Positions 1 to 8,441 of a DNA stretch of 64,000 bases are shown here, in pieces. The stretch's first letter is position 1; each line of letters begins with the position of its first letter. Source of the DNA: JADCRZ01 sp965200945 (lineage in GTDB: Bacteria; Bacteroidota; Bacteroidia; Chitinophagales; Chitinophagaceae); assembly GCA_965200945.1 (NCBI GenBank), contig OZ241749.1, positions 2,790,001 to 2,854,000 on the forward strand, in the 5' to 3' direction. The notes below the pieces were generated by a model, which saw only the letters and a list, made by a program, of their open reading frames with translations, searched no databases and had not been told where the DNA came from. Position numbers and translations under genes: made by a program.

Positions 1-365
1 CATTCGTCAAGGGAAAAGTATTCGGCCAGTGCGTGCTGCCCGCTGTTTCCGAACTGATAGAGATATTTATTTTCCCGGAGGGATATTTTGGCGATGTTTC
101 CAAACTCGATGGTTTGGTCTTCTTCGTGAATAACGACCCGGTTTGTAATGGAGGGCGACTGAATGACGGCGTTGGAAAGCTGTTCGTTCCTTGTATATCC
201 ATGAGGTTGAAAAGTACTTTTGATCACATGGTTTCCAAACATCTGGAAGGCCCAGGTTCCTGACTCCGACTGGTGTGATGCACTGTAACCGCTGGTATTA
301 AAAGAAGAAGGTTTTGCAAATACGTTGTGTGATAGCAGGGAAGCTCCGTGAACTGATGACGACAT
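1..365 (-). CDS. N-terminal part of probable GH31-type alpha-glucosidase/xylosidase (runs off left edge)
   Basis: The minus strand is open from an ATG at 365 to the left edge, giving 121 codons with no stop, so only the N-terminus is visible. It begins MSSSVHGASLL and has no signal peptide. A beta-rich stretch follows (FQMFGNHVIKSTFQPHGYT, then NAVIQSPSI and RVVIHEEDQTIEFGN). This resembles the N-terminal galactose-mutarotase-like domain (DUF4968 type) that precedes the catalytic barrel in glycoside hydrolase family 31. The catalytic domain is outside the window, so the substrate cannot be named. The family call rests on remembered similarity of a short non-catalytic region and is tentative; another beta-sandwich carbohydrate enzyme is possible. 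A hairpin lies about 30 bases upstream of the start. Confidence 0.5.
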   Translation of the reverse strand, partial: MSSSVHGASLLSHNVFAKPSSFNTSGYSASHQSESGTWAFQMFGNHVIKSTFQPHGYTRNEQLSNAVIQSPSITNRVVIHEEDQTIEFGNIAKISLRENKYLYQFGNSGQHALAEYFSLDE

Positions 366-395
366 AGCGTTTAAAAATTTTCAATTAGGTTTTAA

Positions 396-427
396 CTGTT
401 AAAGGACTGCAACCGCAGACTTAACAG
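396..427 (-). promoter_or_regulatory. Hairpin in the leader of the left-edge gene
   Basis: Two nested stems are visible: CTGTTAA (396-402) pairs with TTAACAG (421-427), and CTGC (407-410) pairs with GCAG (415-418) around an AACC loop. It lies 31 bases upstream of the ATG at 365. No T-tract follows on either strand, so it is not an obvious terminator. It may be a structured 5' leader or an operator; no factor can be named. Confidence 0.25.
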
Positions 428-542
428 CAGGTGTAAGCGAATTAATCTTTGCGTTGAAAAGCAAAAACAAAAAGGAAAGGCTTTAATCGGTATTGGAGTT
501 ATTACCTGTGAACATCAGGCAATCAGGATGTGTAAAATACTT

Positions 543-578
543 AAAAAAACAGAACCACCTATTTATTTGTAAGTGGTT
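543..578 (-). terminator. Orphan Rho-independent terminator-like hairpin, minus strand
   Basis: AACCAC (553-558) pairs with GTGGTT (573-578). Read on the minus strand, the stem is followed by CTG and seven Ts (549 down to 543). No annotated minus-strand gene lies upstream of it; the next gene to the right, ade, points away. The stem is only six strong pairs with a 14-base loop, so the call is moderate. If real, it ends a short transcript from the 580-927 gap. Confidence 0.4.
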
Positions 579-927
579 TTATTGATGCCGCAACGCACAA
601 AAATAATCGGTGGCAGCGAAGTTTGCAATAGTTATGGCATTATTTATTTCGGCCCGCTCCCTTCAGAAGGGCCAGCGTCTTCAATGTTTTCATACTACAC
701 CAGTTCTCAACCGCATAATTTCATGAGCTACTGAACCTTTCCTTTCTTACACAATATTGAAACCTATAAAATAAAGAATCCAGGAGATAAGGAGGCAAAC
801 TTCATGTACATCTCTGGAAAATGATTCATTTTTACACCGGCACAGTACGTTCGTTCTATCTTTTACCGCCATATGTATCAGTCTTTTACACAGTTACCTG
901 TAATTATGACAATTAAAATCTCAATTT
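579..927. other. Intergenic region between the orphan terminator and ade
   Basis: About 350 bases without a convincing protein gene. The longest minus-strand reading frame leading into the terminator is 17 codons (640-693, beginning MKTLKTLALLKG), too short to call. A hairpin GGCCC...GGGCC occurs around 652-674. The segment should hold the ade promoter and possibly a small minus-strand transcript. No clear promoter consensus was recognised. Confidence 0.4.
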
Positions 928-2601
928 ATGCAAACAGTTAGCGGACAGCTCGTTGATATTACGGGAAAGAAAATATATCCGGCTGTCATTTTTATAGAAG
1001 GAGGAAGAATTTCCCGGATCGATCCTGTAGAAAACCTCCCCCCATCTGGCAATACCGTTGCAATCTCTCCCCTCTTTATCCTTCCCGGCTTTATCGATGC
1101 TCATGTGCACATCGAAAGCTCGATGCTCATTCCTTCCGAGTTTGCGAAACTGGCCGTTGTTCACGGTACCGTCGGCACGGTGAGCGACCCGCATGAAATA
1201 GCAAACGTTTGCGGTATAGAAGGTGTCGAATTTATGATCAAAAATGGGAACAGGGTGCCGTTCAAATTCAACTTCGGCGCCCCGAGCTGCGTGCCGGCCA
1301 CCGGGTTCGAAACTGCCGGAGCGGTGTTGAACGCCGCTGATGTGGCCAACCTGCTTGACCGGGATGATATCCGCTACCTGAGCGAGATGATGAACTTTCC
1401 TGGCGTGCTGCACCAGGATACGGAGGTGATAGAGAAGATCGACAGTGCAAAGCAGCGGAACAAACCGGTTGACGGACATGCGCCGGGCCTGCGGGGCGAC
1501 GACGCACGCCGGTATATAGAAGCAGGCATCAGCACCGACCATGAATGCTTCACCCGTGAAGAAGCGCTCGACAAGCTCCGGTGGGGCATGAACATCATCA
1601 TCCGGGAAGGCAGCGCCGCCCGCAACTTCGAAGCCCTGGCGGATCTGCTGCACGACCATGCGGAGAAGATCATGTTCGGCAGCGACGACAAACATCCCGA
1701 CAGCCTTGTTTCAGGGCATATCAACCAGCTCTGCGCACGGGCGGTGGCAAAGGGCATAAACTTATTCAACGTGCTGCAGGCCGCCTGTATAAACCCGGTG
1801 CTGCATTACAACCTCGACATCGGCCTGTTGCGGGAAAACGATCCGGCCGACTTTATCCTTGTGAAGGATCTTATCGGCTTCGAGGTAGTACAAACTTATG
1901 TAAACGGAAGCCTGGTGGCCGAAAATGGCCAATCTTATATTCAATCGGTGGAAGTTCCCGGCATCAATAATTTTCGTTGCAGCCTGAAGGAACCGTCGGA
2001 TTTTGCAATACCGGCTGCGGAGAATGAGAAAACGCTTTTGGTGATCGAGGCGCTCGACGGACAGCTCATTACCAAAAAACTCGAGATACCGGCCCTGGTC
2101 CGCGACGGAGAGATCGTCGCCGACCCGTGGAACGACGTTCTTAAAATTGTGGTTGTGAACCGGTACCGGGAGGCAGCCGTGGCAAAAGGGTTTATACGCA
2201 ATTTCGGGCTCAAACAGGGTGCGATCGCTTCTTCGGTGGCGCACGACTCCCACAACATCGTGGCAGTGGGTGTCGACGATGCCGCCATCTGCCGGGCGGT
2301 GAACCTTGTGATCGGGAACATGGGCGGCATCAGTTGTGTGAACCCGGCAGATAGTCACCATGAAGATATGATCCTTGCCCTGCCGGTTGCCGGCCTCATG
2401 AGCGCCAGCCCCGGATATCAGGTGGCCGAAGCCTATACAAAGATCGACCAGGCGGCAAAAAGCCTGGGATCTACGCTGGCAGCGCCTTTCATGACACTTT
2501 CTTTTATGTCGCTCCTCGTGATCCCCCACCTGAAGCTCAGCGACCGGGGGCTTTTCGACGGCGATACTTTCCGGCTGCTTGAAGAGGTTACCTCCACGTA
2601 A
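928..2601 (+). CDS. ade: Adenine deaminase
   Basis: Hydrolyses adenine to hypoxanthine and ammonia in purine salvage; cytoplasmic metal-dependent amidohydrolase. The 557 residues match the usual length of bacterial Ade. The metal-binding HVHIESSM motif follows PGFIDA near residue 58. Other family blocks are VSDPHEIANVCG, VDGHAPGL and STDHE, and GSDDKHPD near residue 250. The C-terminal third carries HDSHNIVAVG and NMGGIS, typical of the second Ade domain. The ATG at 928 is the first in frame after the gap. It is monocistronic: 560 bases separate it from the upstream gene and 230 from the next. It complements upp further along as a nucleobase salvage enzyme. A related amidohydrolase is unlikely given the complete motif set. 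Confidence 0.95.
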   Translation: MQTVSGQLVDITGKKIYPAVIFIEGGRISRIDPVENLPPSGNTVAISPLFILPGFIDAHVHIESSMLIPSEFAKLAVVHGTVGTVSDPHEIANVCGIEGVEFMIKNGNRVPFKFNFGAPSCVPATGFETAGAVLNAADVANLLDRDDIRYLSEMMNFPGVLHQDTEVIEKIDSAKQRNKPVDGHAPGLRGDDARRYIEAGISTDHECFTREEALDKLRWGMNIIIREGSAARNFEALADLLHDHAEKIMFGSDDKHPDSLVSGHINQLCARAVAKGINLFNVLQAACINPVLHYNLDIGLLRENDPADFILVKDLIGFEVVQTYVNGSLVAENGQSYIQSVEVPGINNFRCSLKEPSDFAIPAAENEKTLLVIEALDGQLITKKLEIPALVRDGEIVADPWNDVLKIVVVNRYREAAVAKGFIRNFGLKQGAIASSVAHDSHNIVAVGVDDAAICRAVNLVIGNMGGISCVNPADSHHEDMILALPVAGLMSASPGYQVAEAYTKIDQAAKSLGSTLAAPFMTLSFMSLLVIPHLKLSDRGLFDGDTFRLLEEVTST

Positions 2602-2833
2602 GGCCTTCCCGGACCGGGAAAACATCTTGTTAACATCCAAACGGCTACCAGTTCGCAGCTTTCAATCCGGTGAAATGGTCTGTTTATTGCAGCCTTTAAG
2701 TGGATGTGCACCGCGAAAAACAGGTTAACATTTCGGTTTTATTAACATTTTTGGTGTAAACAAAACAGACCCTGATCCGTCCAACAAACTGACAGGTAAA
2801 CTATCTATCAAAGAACAGGTAAAAATATACGTT

Positions 2834-5326
2834 ATGAAATACCGGTACATTACAATCTGGTTTTCGTTCCTACTGACCTCCTTTATCTCCGGCTATTCTC
2901 AGCAATCGACCTGGCCAGCGTTGGTGCAGGGCTCCGATGGCGCCAGTATTAAAGTCTACGAACCACAACCCGAATCATTCTCCGGCGGCGTTATGAAAAT
3001 GCGGGCCGCTATTTCGGTGATCAACAGCAACCAGCAGGATCCCGTGTTTGGCGTTATCTGGGCCGATGTGCAGATGGGGTCGGGTACGGACAACAGTCAG
3101 CTTTACTGGAAAAATCTCTCTATCACCAACATCAAGCTGCCCGGTGATATCAGCGATGACCAGCTGAGCCAGCTGAAATCAACCCTCGAAAATGCCCTGC
3201 CCGCAAAAAATCTCAGCATCTCCCAGGCCGATCTCAACTCCCGCCTGAGCTCTGCCCGCAAGGAGACCGAACTGAGCTCCAACCTCAGCACCCGCCCTCC
3301 AAAGATCATTTATACAAAAAAACCATCCATGCTCGTTACCATCGACGGTCAGCCGCAAATGCAGCAGAACCCCGACTGGAATGTGCAGCAGGTGGTGAAC
3401 ACGCCGTTTACCATCATCAAAAACGATGATCAGCAGTATTATCTGTACGGTGAGAAGAGATGGTTCCGCTCGAATGACGCGACAGGCCCCTGGACCTACA
3501 TCCCTTCCCTGCCGTCCTCCCTTTCAAAGATCAACGATGCGGTACAGGCCAACGATACCTCGCATGGAAACTACCTCGACTATACAGTTCCTGACGTGAT
3601 CGTGAGCACCGAACCCGCTGAGCTGATCCAGTCGAACGGCGATGCGAACTTTTCACCCCTCGAAGGCACGAACCTGCTTTACATGACCAATTCGGTCAAC
3701 GATATTTTCCTGGATGTGAATTCGCAGCAGTACTATGTGCTGATCTCCGGCCGCTGGTACCGCTCAGTAAACCTCAACAGCAACTGGAACTTCGTTCCTT
3801 CTTCCTCTTTACCCAAAGATTTCGCCCAGATCCCGGAAGGATCTCCCAAAGATGCAGTGCTTGCCAACGTAGCAGGCACACAGGCTGCCAGCGATGCCAT
3901 TGCAGATGCACAGCTTCCGCAGACTGCCAAGGTTGACCGCAACACGGCTACTACCAACGTTACCTACGACGGTGAGCCGCAGTTTGAGAATATTTCAGGT
4001 ACCCGCCTCCGGTATGCCGTGAATACGCCCAACACCGTGCTGAACATGGGGAGAGACTATTACAGCGTGGAAAATGGCGTCTGGTTTCAATCCGGCTCCC
4101 CTTACGGTCCCTGGACTGTTGCCACATCGCGTCCGGATGAAGTGGAAAATATTCCGCCGAGCTATCCGGTCTACAATACCAAGTATGTCGATATCTACGA
4201 CGTAACGCCGGATTATGTTTGGATGGGTTATACGCCTGGCTACCTGGGCGCCTATGTGTATGGGCCGACCGTTTTTTATGGTACCGGTTATTATTACCGT
4301 CCGTGGAGAGGTCACTATTATTATCCCCGCCCGATCACATGGGGTTACAATATGCGCTACAATCCCTTTTATGGCTGGGGCTTCGGAGTCAACCTGAATT
4401 TCGGCTGGCTCAATATCGGCTTCGGCAACCGGTACAGCAGTCCCTTCTGGGGATGCAGGGGCGGCTGGTTTGGCCCTTCGGTCTATTACCCCGCTTACTA
4501 CCGGCCTTTCAACGCTTATTATGGCCCGAGGGTGAACGTGTATGCAGGCAACTACTACCGCGTGAATTCATACAACAATATTTACATGAACCGCCGCGGC
4601 GTAGTGACGCACGAACGCCCGATGTATGCTTACAACCGGTCTATCCCCCGTCCTAACAATCCGAATAATGGCCGGTACTACAACCCGAACGGTTACAACA
4701 ATACGAACCGGTCGATGCCGGGCGGAAATTTCAATACCGGCAGGAGAAACGATCCGTCGATACCCAATGGCAGAACCGACCGCATGGGCAACAATGGAAA
4801 CGGCATGCCCGGCCGGCCCAACAACAACGGAATGGGAAACAGGATACCGGATATGAACAACCAGGGAAACCGCTTTCCTGGCAACGACCGGACACGGGAC
4901 AACAGGCTGCCCGGCAACAACATGGGAGACCGGAGCAACAACAATGGAGGCAACCCCTCCCGGAGCTACCAGCCGCAGCAGCAGAACCGCACCGATAACG
5001 GCATGCCACCCGCCCGGCAGGACAGGAGCATGTTCGACCGCCAGCCGAGAGGTGGCATGGACAGAAGCGGTGGTCAGCCGCAGATGCCGCCAACCCAGGG
5101 AAACCGGATGGATCGCCAGCCGCAGATGCAGCAGCCATCGGCTCCCCGCACCCCACAGATGGAAAGGGCTCCGCAGATGGACCGGGGTGGCAACAACGGC
5201 CGCAGTTATAATCCGGGTGGTGGTGGCGGACGCACCTATAACCCCGGTGGCGGTGGAAACAGCGGCGGTGGTGGTGGCCGTGCACCCGAAAGATCAGCCC
5301 GTGCTTCACATGGAAGGGGTGGCTGA
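2834..5326 (+). CDS. Large secreted protein with three WFxS-GPW repeats and an Asn/Gly/Arg/Met-rich tail
   Basis: Function unknown. An N-terminal signal peptide (hydrophobic stretch ending SGYSQQ, about residue 23) indicates export. Residues 45-160 are a charged, partly helical region. Three diverged repeats of about 60 residues follow near 170-225, 270-330 and 380-440. Each has a D/NG-x-PQ-like opening, a VNT/TNS turn, a YY pair, WF or WY followed by S, and GPW or NW. An aromatic Tyr/Trp/Pro/Gly segment spans about 455-600, and a low-complexity tail rich in N, G, R, P, M and Q runs to the end. Relatives are, from memory, sometimes labelled carbohydrate-binding family V/XII, which I cannot confirm. 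There is no lipobox, enzyme motif or type IX sorting domain. It stands alone between ade and an oxidoreductase and ends at a strong hairpin. Confidence 0.7.
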   Translation: MKYRYITIWFSFLLTSFISGYSQQSTWPALVQGSDGASIKVYEPQPESFSGGVMKMRAAISVINSNQQDPVFGVIWADVQMGSGTDNSQLYWKNLSITNIKLPGDISDDQLSQLKSTLENALPAKNLSISQADLNSRLSSARKETELSSNLSTRPPKIIYTKKPSMLVTIDGQPQMQQNPDWNVQQVVNTPFTIIKNDDQQYYLYGEKRWFRSNDATGPWTYIPSLPSSLSKINDAVQANDTSHGNYLDYTVPDVIVSTEPAELIQSNGDANFSPLEGTNLLYMTNSVNDIFLDVNSQQYYVLISGRWYRSVNLNSNWNFVPSSSLPKDFAQIPEGSPKDAVLANVAGTQAASDAIADAQLPQTAKVDRNTATTNVTYDGEPQFENISGTRLRYAVNTPNTVLNMGRDYYSVENGVWFQSGSPYGPWTVATSRPDEVENIPPSYPVYNTKYVDIYDVTPDYVWMGYTPGYLGAYVYGPTVFYGTGYYYRPWRGHYYYPRPITWGYNMRYNPFYGWGFGVNLNFGWLNIGFGNRYSSPFWGCRGGWFGPSVYYPAYYRPFNAYYGPRVNVYAGNYYRVNSYNNIYMNRRGVVTHERPMYAYNRSIPRPNNPNNGRYYNPNGYNNTNRSMPGGNFNTGRRNDPSIPNGRTDRMGNNGNGMPGRPNNNGMGNRIPDMNNQGNRFPGNDRTRDNRLPGNNMGDRSNNNGGNPSRSYQPQQQNRTDNGMPPARQDRSMFDRQPRGGMDRSGGQPQMPPTQGNRMDRQPQMQQPSAPRTPQMERAPQMDRGGNNGRSYNPGGGGGRTYNPGGGGNSGGGGGRAPERSARASHGRGG

Positions 5327-5352
5327 TCAGTAAACGGCTTATAAAAAACAAC

Positions 5353-5397
5353 AAGGCGTGCCATGGTCCAAGACCACGGCACGCCTTTGCTTTTTTG
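5353..5397 (+). terminator. Terminator hairpin, part of a palindromic repeat family
   Basis: AAGGCGTGCCATGGT (5353-5367) pairs with ACCACGGCACGCCTT (5373-5387) with one mismatch around a CCAAG loop. TGC and a run of Ts (5391-5396) follow on the plus strand. On the minus strand the stem is followed by TGTTGTTTTTT, so it may act in both directions. The arm sequence recurs in the next intergenic gap, so it is also a repeat unit. Confidence 0.75.
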
Positions 5398-5417
5398 AAC
5401 CTAATTTGCAACTAAAT

Positions 5418-6482
5418 ATGTCACATCTCTTTTCGCCTTTTCGCATCAAAAGTATCGAACTCAAAAACCGCATCGTTGTTTCTCCAATGTGTCAGTACTC
5501 CTCAGAAGATGGCTTTGCCAACGACTGGCACCTTGTGCACCTGGGCAGCCGTGCAGTGGGTGGTGCAGCCCTGGTGATCACCGAAGCTACCGCTGTGTCG
5601 CCGGAAGGCCGCATCTCTCCGTTCGACCTGGGCATCTGGAAAGATGAACACATGGAAATGCTGAAAAAGATCACTGTTTTCGTTGAACAACAGGATGCTG
5701 TAGCCGGGATACAGCTGGCGCATGCCGGCCGCAAGGCGAGCCACGCACAGCCCTGGAAGGGTGGAAAACAGCTGAATAAGAACGAAGGCGGATGGCCAAC
5801 CGCAGGGCCGAGTGCGCTTGCGTTCACTGCACAGGAAACTGCTCCTGCTGCCTTAACCTCTGAAGGCATCGAAAAGATCAAAGGAGACTTCCGGGCTGCC
5901 GCCAAACGGGCGCTGAAGGCTGGTTTCAAGGTGATCGAGATCCACGGCGCACACGGGTATCTGATCCATGAGTTTCTGTCGCCGCTCAGCAACCAGCGCG
6001 ATGATCAATACGGGGGTTCTTTCGAAAACCGGATCAGGCTGTTGCTGGAAGTGATCGCTGCCGTGCAGCTGGAGTGGCCCGGAGACCTTCCACTGTTTGT
6101 CCGCATCTCGGCGACCGACTGGACGGAAGGCGGCTGGACAGTGGAAGATTCCGTGGCGCTCTCGAAGGTGTTGAAAACAAAAGGCATCGACCTTATAGAC
6201 AGTTCTACCGGCGGCAATGTAGCTGCCGCGGCCATCCCGGCGGGTCCGGGTTACCAGGTTCCGTTTGCAGAAACGATCAGGCGCGAAGCAGGTATACCCA
6301 CGGGTGCGGTTGGCATCATCGTGTCGGCCGAACAGGCCGAAGAGATCATTGCCAGCGGAAAAGCCGACCTCGTGCTCCTTGCCCGCGAACTGCTCCGGGA
6401 TCCCTATTTTCCCCTGCGCGCTGCAGGCACGCTCGGTGCAGAAATAGGGTGGCCTGTGCAGTATGAGCGGGCGAAAAGGTAG
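5418..6482 (+). CDS. namA: NADH:flavin oxidoreductase, old yellow enzyme of the NamA/YqjM class
   Basis: FMN-dependent, NAD(P)H-using ene-reductase acting on alpha,beta-unsaturated carbonyl compounds; cytoplasmic TIM barrel. The ATG at 5418 gives 354 residues beginning MSHLFSPFRIKSIELKNR, the standard family start; an earlier ATG at 5358 lies inside the terminator hairpin and is unlikely. The thermophilic-like (class III) signatures are PMCQYSSEDG with the redox-tuning Cys, IQLAHAGRKAS, and EIHGAHGYLIHEFLSP with the two substrate-binding His. N-Q-R-x-D-x-Y-G-G-S follows, and the C-terminal LLARELLRDPYFPLRAA is the phosphate-binding end. It is flanked on both sides by GGCGTGCC-type palindromes. 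The physiological substrate cannot be told from sequence. Confidence 0.9.
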   Translation: MSHLFSPFRIKSIELKNRIVVSPMCQYSSEDGFANDWHLVHLGSRAVGGAALVITEATAVSPEGRISPFDLGIWKDEHMEMLKKITVFVEQQDAVAGIQLAHAGRKASHAQPWKGGKQLNKNEGGWPTAGPSALAFTAQETAPAALTSEGIEKIKGDFRAAAKRALKAGFKVIEIHGAHGYLIHEFLSPLSNQRDDQYGGSFENRIRLLLEVIAAVQLEWPGDLPLFVRISATDWTEGGWTVEDSVALSKVLKTKGIDLIDSSTGGNVAAAAIPAGPGYQVPFAETIRREAGIPTGAVGIIVSAEQAEEIIASGKADLVLLARELLRDPYFPLRAAGTLGAEIGWPVQYERAKR

Positions 6483-6723
6483 AGGCGTGCTGTTTTGCGT
6501 TACGGCACTCCGCCCCACCGGCGTGGCACGGATTGAAACCAGGGCACGCCTTTCAGGAAGAAATGAGATAAATTGCGACCTGTGAATGCATCCACTCCGC
6601 GCGGCAGAAGTTTCCCGGAATGGGGGCTTTCAAATATATCAGGCAATTTCCCTGAAAAGCGCGACACGGTCCCAGACCGTGCCACGCCAGCCCGAACATC
6701 GCGTTTGGATAAAACGATTATTT
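6483..6723. repeat. Cluster of GGCGTGCC-type imperfect palindromes
   Basis: This 240-base gap holds a copy with arms AGGCGTGC (6483-6491) and GGGCACGCCT (about 6541-6551) around an inner GGCGTGGCACGG. A second smaller unit is CACGGTCCCAGACCGTG followed by CCACGCC (about 6664-6690). Both resemble the hairpin at 5353-5387. No reading frame here looks coding. They are probably REP-like extragenic palindromes or decayed terminators. Confidence 0.5.
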
Positions 6724-7197
6724 ATGGCAGAAGACCTTTCGATCACTACCGGTACCAAAGAAGATCAATACTTATCACTGCTTCCCCAGATAAAAGGGCT
6801 GCTGGAGGGCGAACCTGATCTGGTGGCCAACCTGGCCAATGTGGCGGCTGCGCTGAAGGAACAGTTTGGCTGGCTTTGGGTGGGTTTCTATTTAGTAAAG
6901 GAAGACCAGCTGGTGCTGGGGCCGTTTCAGGGGCCGGTTGCCTGTACCCGCATCCGGAAAGGGAGAGGCGTATGCGGTACCAGCTGGGCGGAGGCACGCA
7001 CGCTGATCGTGGACGATGTGGAAAAATTTCCGGGGCACATCGCCTGCAGCAGCCTCTCCCGTTCTGAGATCGTGGTACCGGTGATCAGAAACAAGCAAGT
7101 GGTAGCCGTACTCGATGCAGACAGCGAGTTGCTTGCGCAGTTTGATGCGGCCGATCGGCTGTATCTCGAACAGGTGGTTGACGCCATTCCATTTTAA
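6724..7197 (+). CDS. msrC: Free methionine-(R)-sulfoxide reductase, GAF domain
   Basis: Reduces free L-methionine-(R)-sulfoxide, protecting the methionine pool from oxidation; a small cytoplasmic GAF-fold enzyme recycled by thioredoxin. The ATG at 6724 gives 157 residues, the normal fRMsr length; the open frame extends upstream into palindromic repeat DNA and is not used. Visible signatures are WVGFYLV, LGPFQGPVACTRI, GRGVCGTSW and HIACSSLSRSEIVVPV. The three Cys in VACTRI, GVCG and HIAC correspond to the catalytic and resolving cysteines of the Escherichia coli YebR protein. LDADSELLAQFDAAD follows, as is typical of the family. It is the last plus-strand gene before a convergent small ORF. 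Confidence 0.9.
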   Translation: MAEDLSITTGTKEDQYLSLLPQIKGLLEGEPDLVANLANVAAALKEQFGWLWVGFYLVKEDQLVLGPFQGPVACTRIRKGRGVCGTSWAEARTLIVDDVEKFPGHIACSSLSRSEIVVPVIRNKQVVAVLDADSELLAQFDAADRLYLEQVVDAIPF

Positions 7198-7231
7198 GGC
7201 CCGGCTTCAATTTATAGCCCCTTATGCAGTA

Positions 7232-7438
7232 CTAATCCGTAAAATCTTTCTCTTCATGGCCGGCGCCCAGCTCTTCATTCAGGCGGTGCTGCCAGCTTTC
7301 CTTTTTACCGGATGGGTCATTTGTCACACGTTCGGCGCCTGCCCCCTCTTCGGGTAACGGCGGTGTAATATCTTCCGCCCGCTCCTTGTTTTCGCTGCGC
7401 AGATTTTTTGGGGAATCATCTTCTTTCCTGGGTTCCAT
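7232..7438 (-). CDS. Small highly charged hypothetical protein
   Basis: A 68-residue product rich in Glu, Lys, Asp, Pro and Asn (starts MEPRKEDDSPKN, ends HEEKDFTD). It has no hydrophobic segment, cysteine or recognisable domain and is predicted to be disordered. It lies convergent to msrC (35 bases between stops) and divergent from the LiaF-like gene, in an interval otherwise empty, and it overlaps no other gene. It could be a small stress-type protein of the kind common in this phylum, or a chance ORF. No ribosome-binding site is evident. Confidence 0.45.
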   Translation of the reverse strand: MEPRKEDDSPKNLRSENKERAEDITPPLPEEGAGAERVTNDPSGKKESWQHRLNEELGAGHEEKDFTD

Positions 7439-7626
7439 ATGCAGGTTTTATGAGTAGCAACTACAATTGTTACACCAGCTTTTTTCACCGGCAAATCTCC
7501 TCTTCTCATACAACTCCGGAAAATTCACCGGCAAAATTCCCCCGTTCACCGGACCGGGCGCCTGCATGACCGGCAGGCTGATGGTACCGCCCGGAAGGCA
7601 GCATACATTTGGTGAAAATTACAAAC

Positions 7627-8403
7627 ATGGAACATCAACCAATAAGAAAAGCAAGCAACCGGGTGTGGGCCGGTATTATTTTACTCGCTGTGGGTGGCGT
7701 ACTGCTCCTCAGCCGCATGGGCTTCCCGTTTCCGGGCTGGCTGTTTCAGTGGCCCATGATCCTGATCATTGTCGGACTCTTCGACGGCGTACGCAACGGA
7801 TTCAGGAGCGCTACTTGGGTGGTGCTGTTGCTGGTCGGCGGCTTTTTTATGCTCGACAGGATGGAGCCGCAGTTTGAACTGAGAAGATATACCTGGCCGC
7901 TCATCGTGATCGCCATAGGTGCAGGCCTTATCCTACGGCCGAACAAAACCCGCCCCCGTTCCAACGACCGGATCGGCGAGAACCCGTACCCTTACGGAAC
8001 CGAAACAAACCAGTACATGCACCAGGAACCGGTATCTGCTTACCACTCCAATAATACCACGGGTGAAGATTATCTCGATGCCGTTTCTATCTTTGGTTCC
8101 ACCCGCAAGATCGTCGTCTCGCAGAACTTCAAAGGGGGCGACCTCGTAAGCCTGTTTGGTGGTCATGAGGTGGATCTGCGCCAGGCGGATATTCAGGGTA
8201 CGGTGATACTCGATGTAACCCAGATCTTCGGCGGCACCAAACTGATCCTTCCTTCCAGCTGGCATGTGAAATCGGAAATGGTGGCCCTGCTGGGCGGTAT
8301 CGAAGACAAGCGGCAAATGTCGTCGGTGACAGTGAATCCAGAAAAGATCCTGATCCTGAAAGGCACCTCCATCTTCGGCGGCATCGACATCCGCAACTAT
8401 TAA
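7627..8403 (+). CDS. LiaF-like membrane protein (DUF5668 / cell-wall-active antibiotics response type)
   Basis: Begins at the ATG at 7627 (MEHQPIRKASNRVW); the frame is open slightly upstream. The first about 110 residues form four hydrophobic helices: VWAGIILLAVGGVLLL, a pair around WLFQWPMILIIVGLF and WVVLLLVGGFFML, and WPLIVIAIGAGLIL. A hydrophilic linker follows. The C-terminal about 90 residues are beta-helix-like, with repeated SIFGS, SLFGGHEVDL, QIFGGTKLILP and ALLGGIED turns. This is the architecture of LiaF/YvqF, which in Firmicutes inhibits an envelope-stress two-component system. It is followed after 38 bases by a DUF4288 gene and then a kinase-regulator pair, so a sensory or inhibitory role towards that pair is a reasonable inference. 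Confidence 0.8.
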   Translation: MEHQPIRKASNRVWAGIILLAVGGVLLLSRMGFPFPGWLFQWPMILIIVGLFDGVRNGFRSATWVVLLLVGGFFMLDRMEPQFELRRYTWPLIVIAIGAGLILRPNKTRPRSNDRIGENPYPYGTETNQYMHQEPVSAYHSNNTTGEDYLDAVSIFGSTRKIVVSQNFKGGDLVSLFGGHEVDLRQADIQGTVILDVTQIFGGTKLILPSSWHVKSEMVALLGGIEDKRQMSSVTVNPEKILILKGTSIFGGIDIRNY

Positions 8404-8441
8404 GCATCCACAACCTGTTTGTTAACCTGAATCTATGTATT

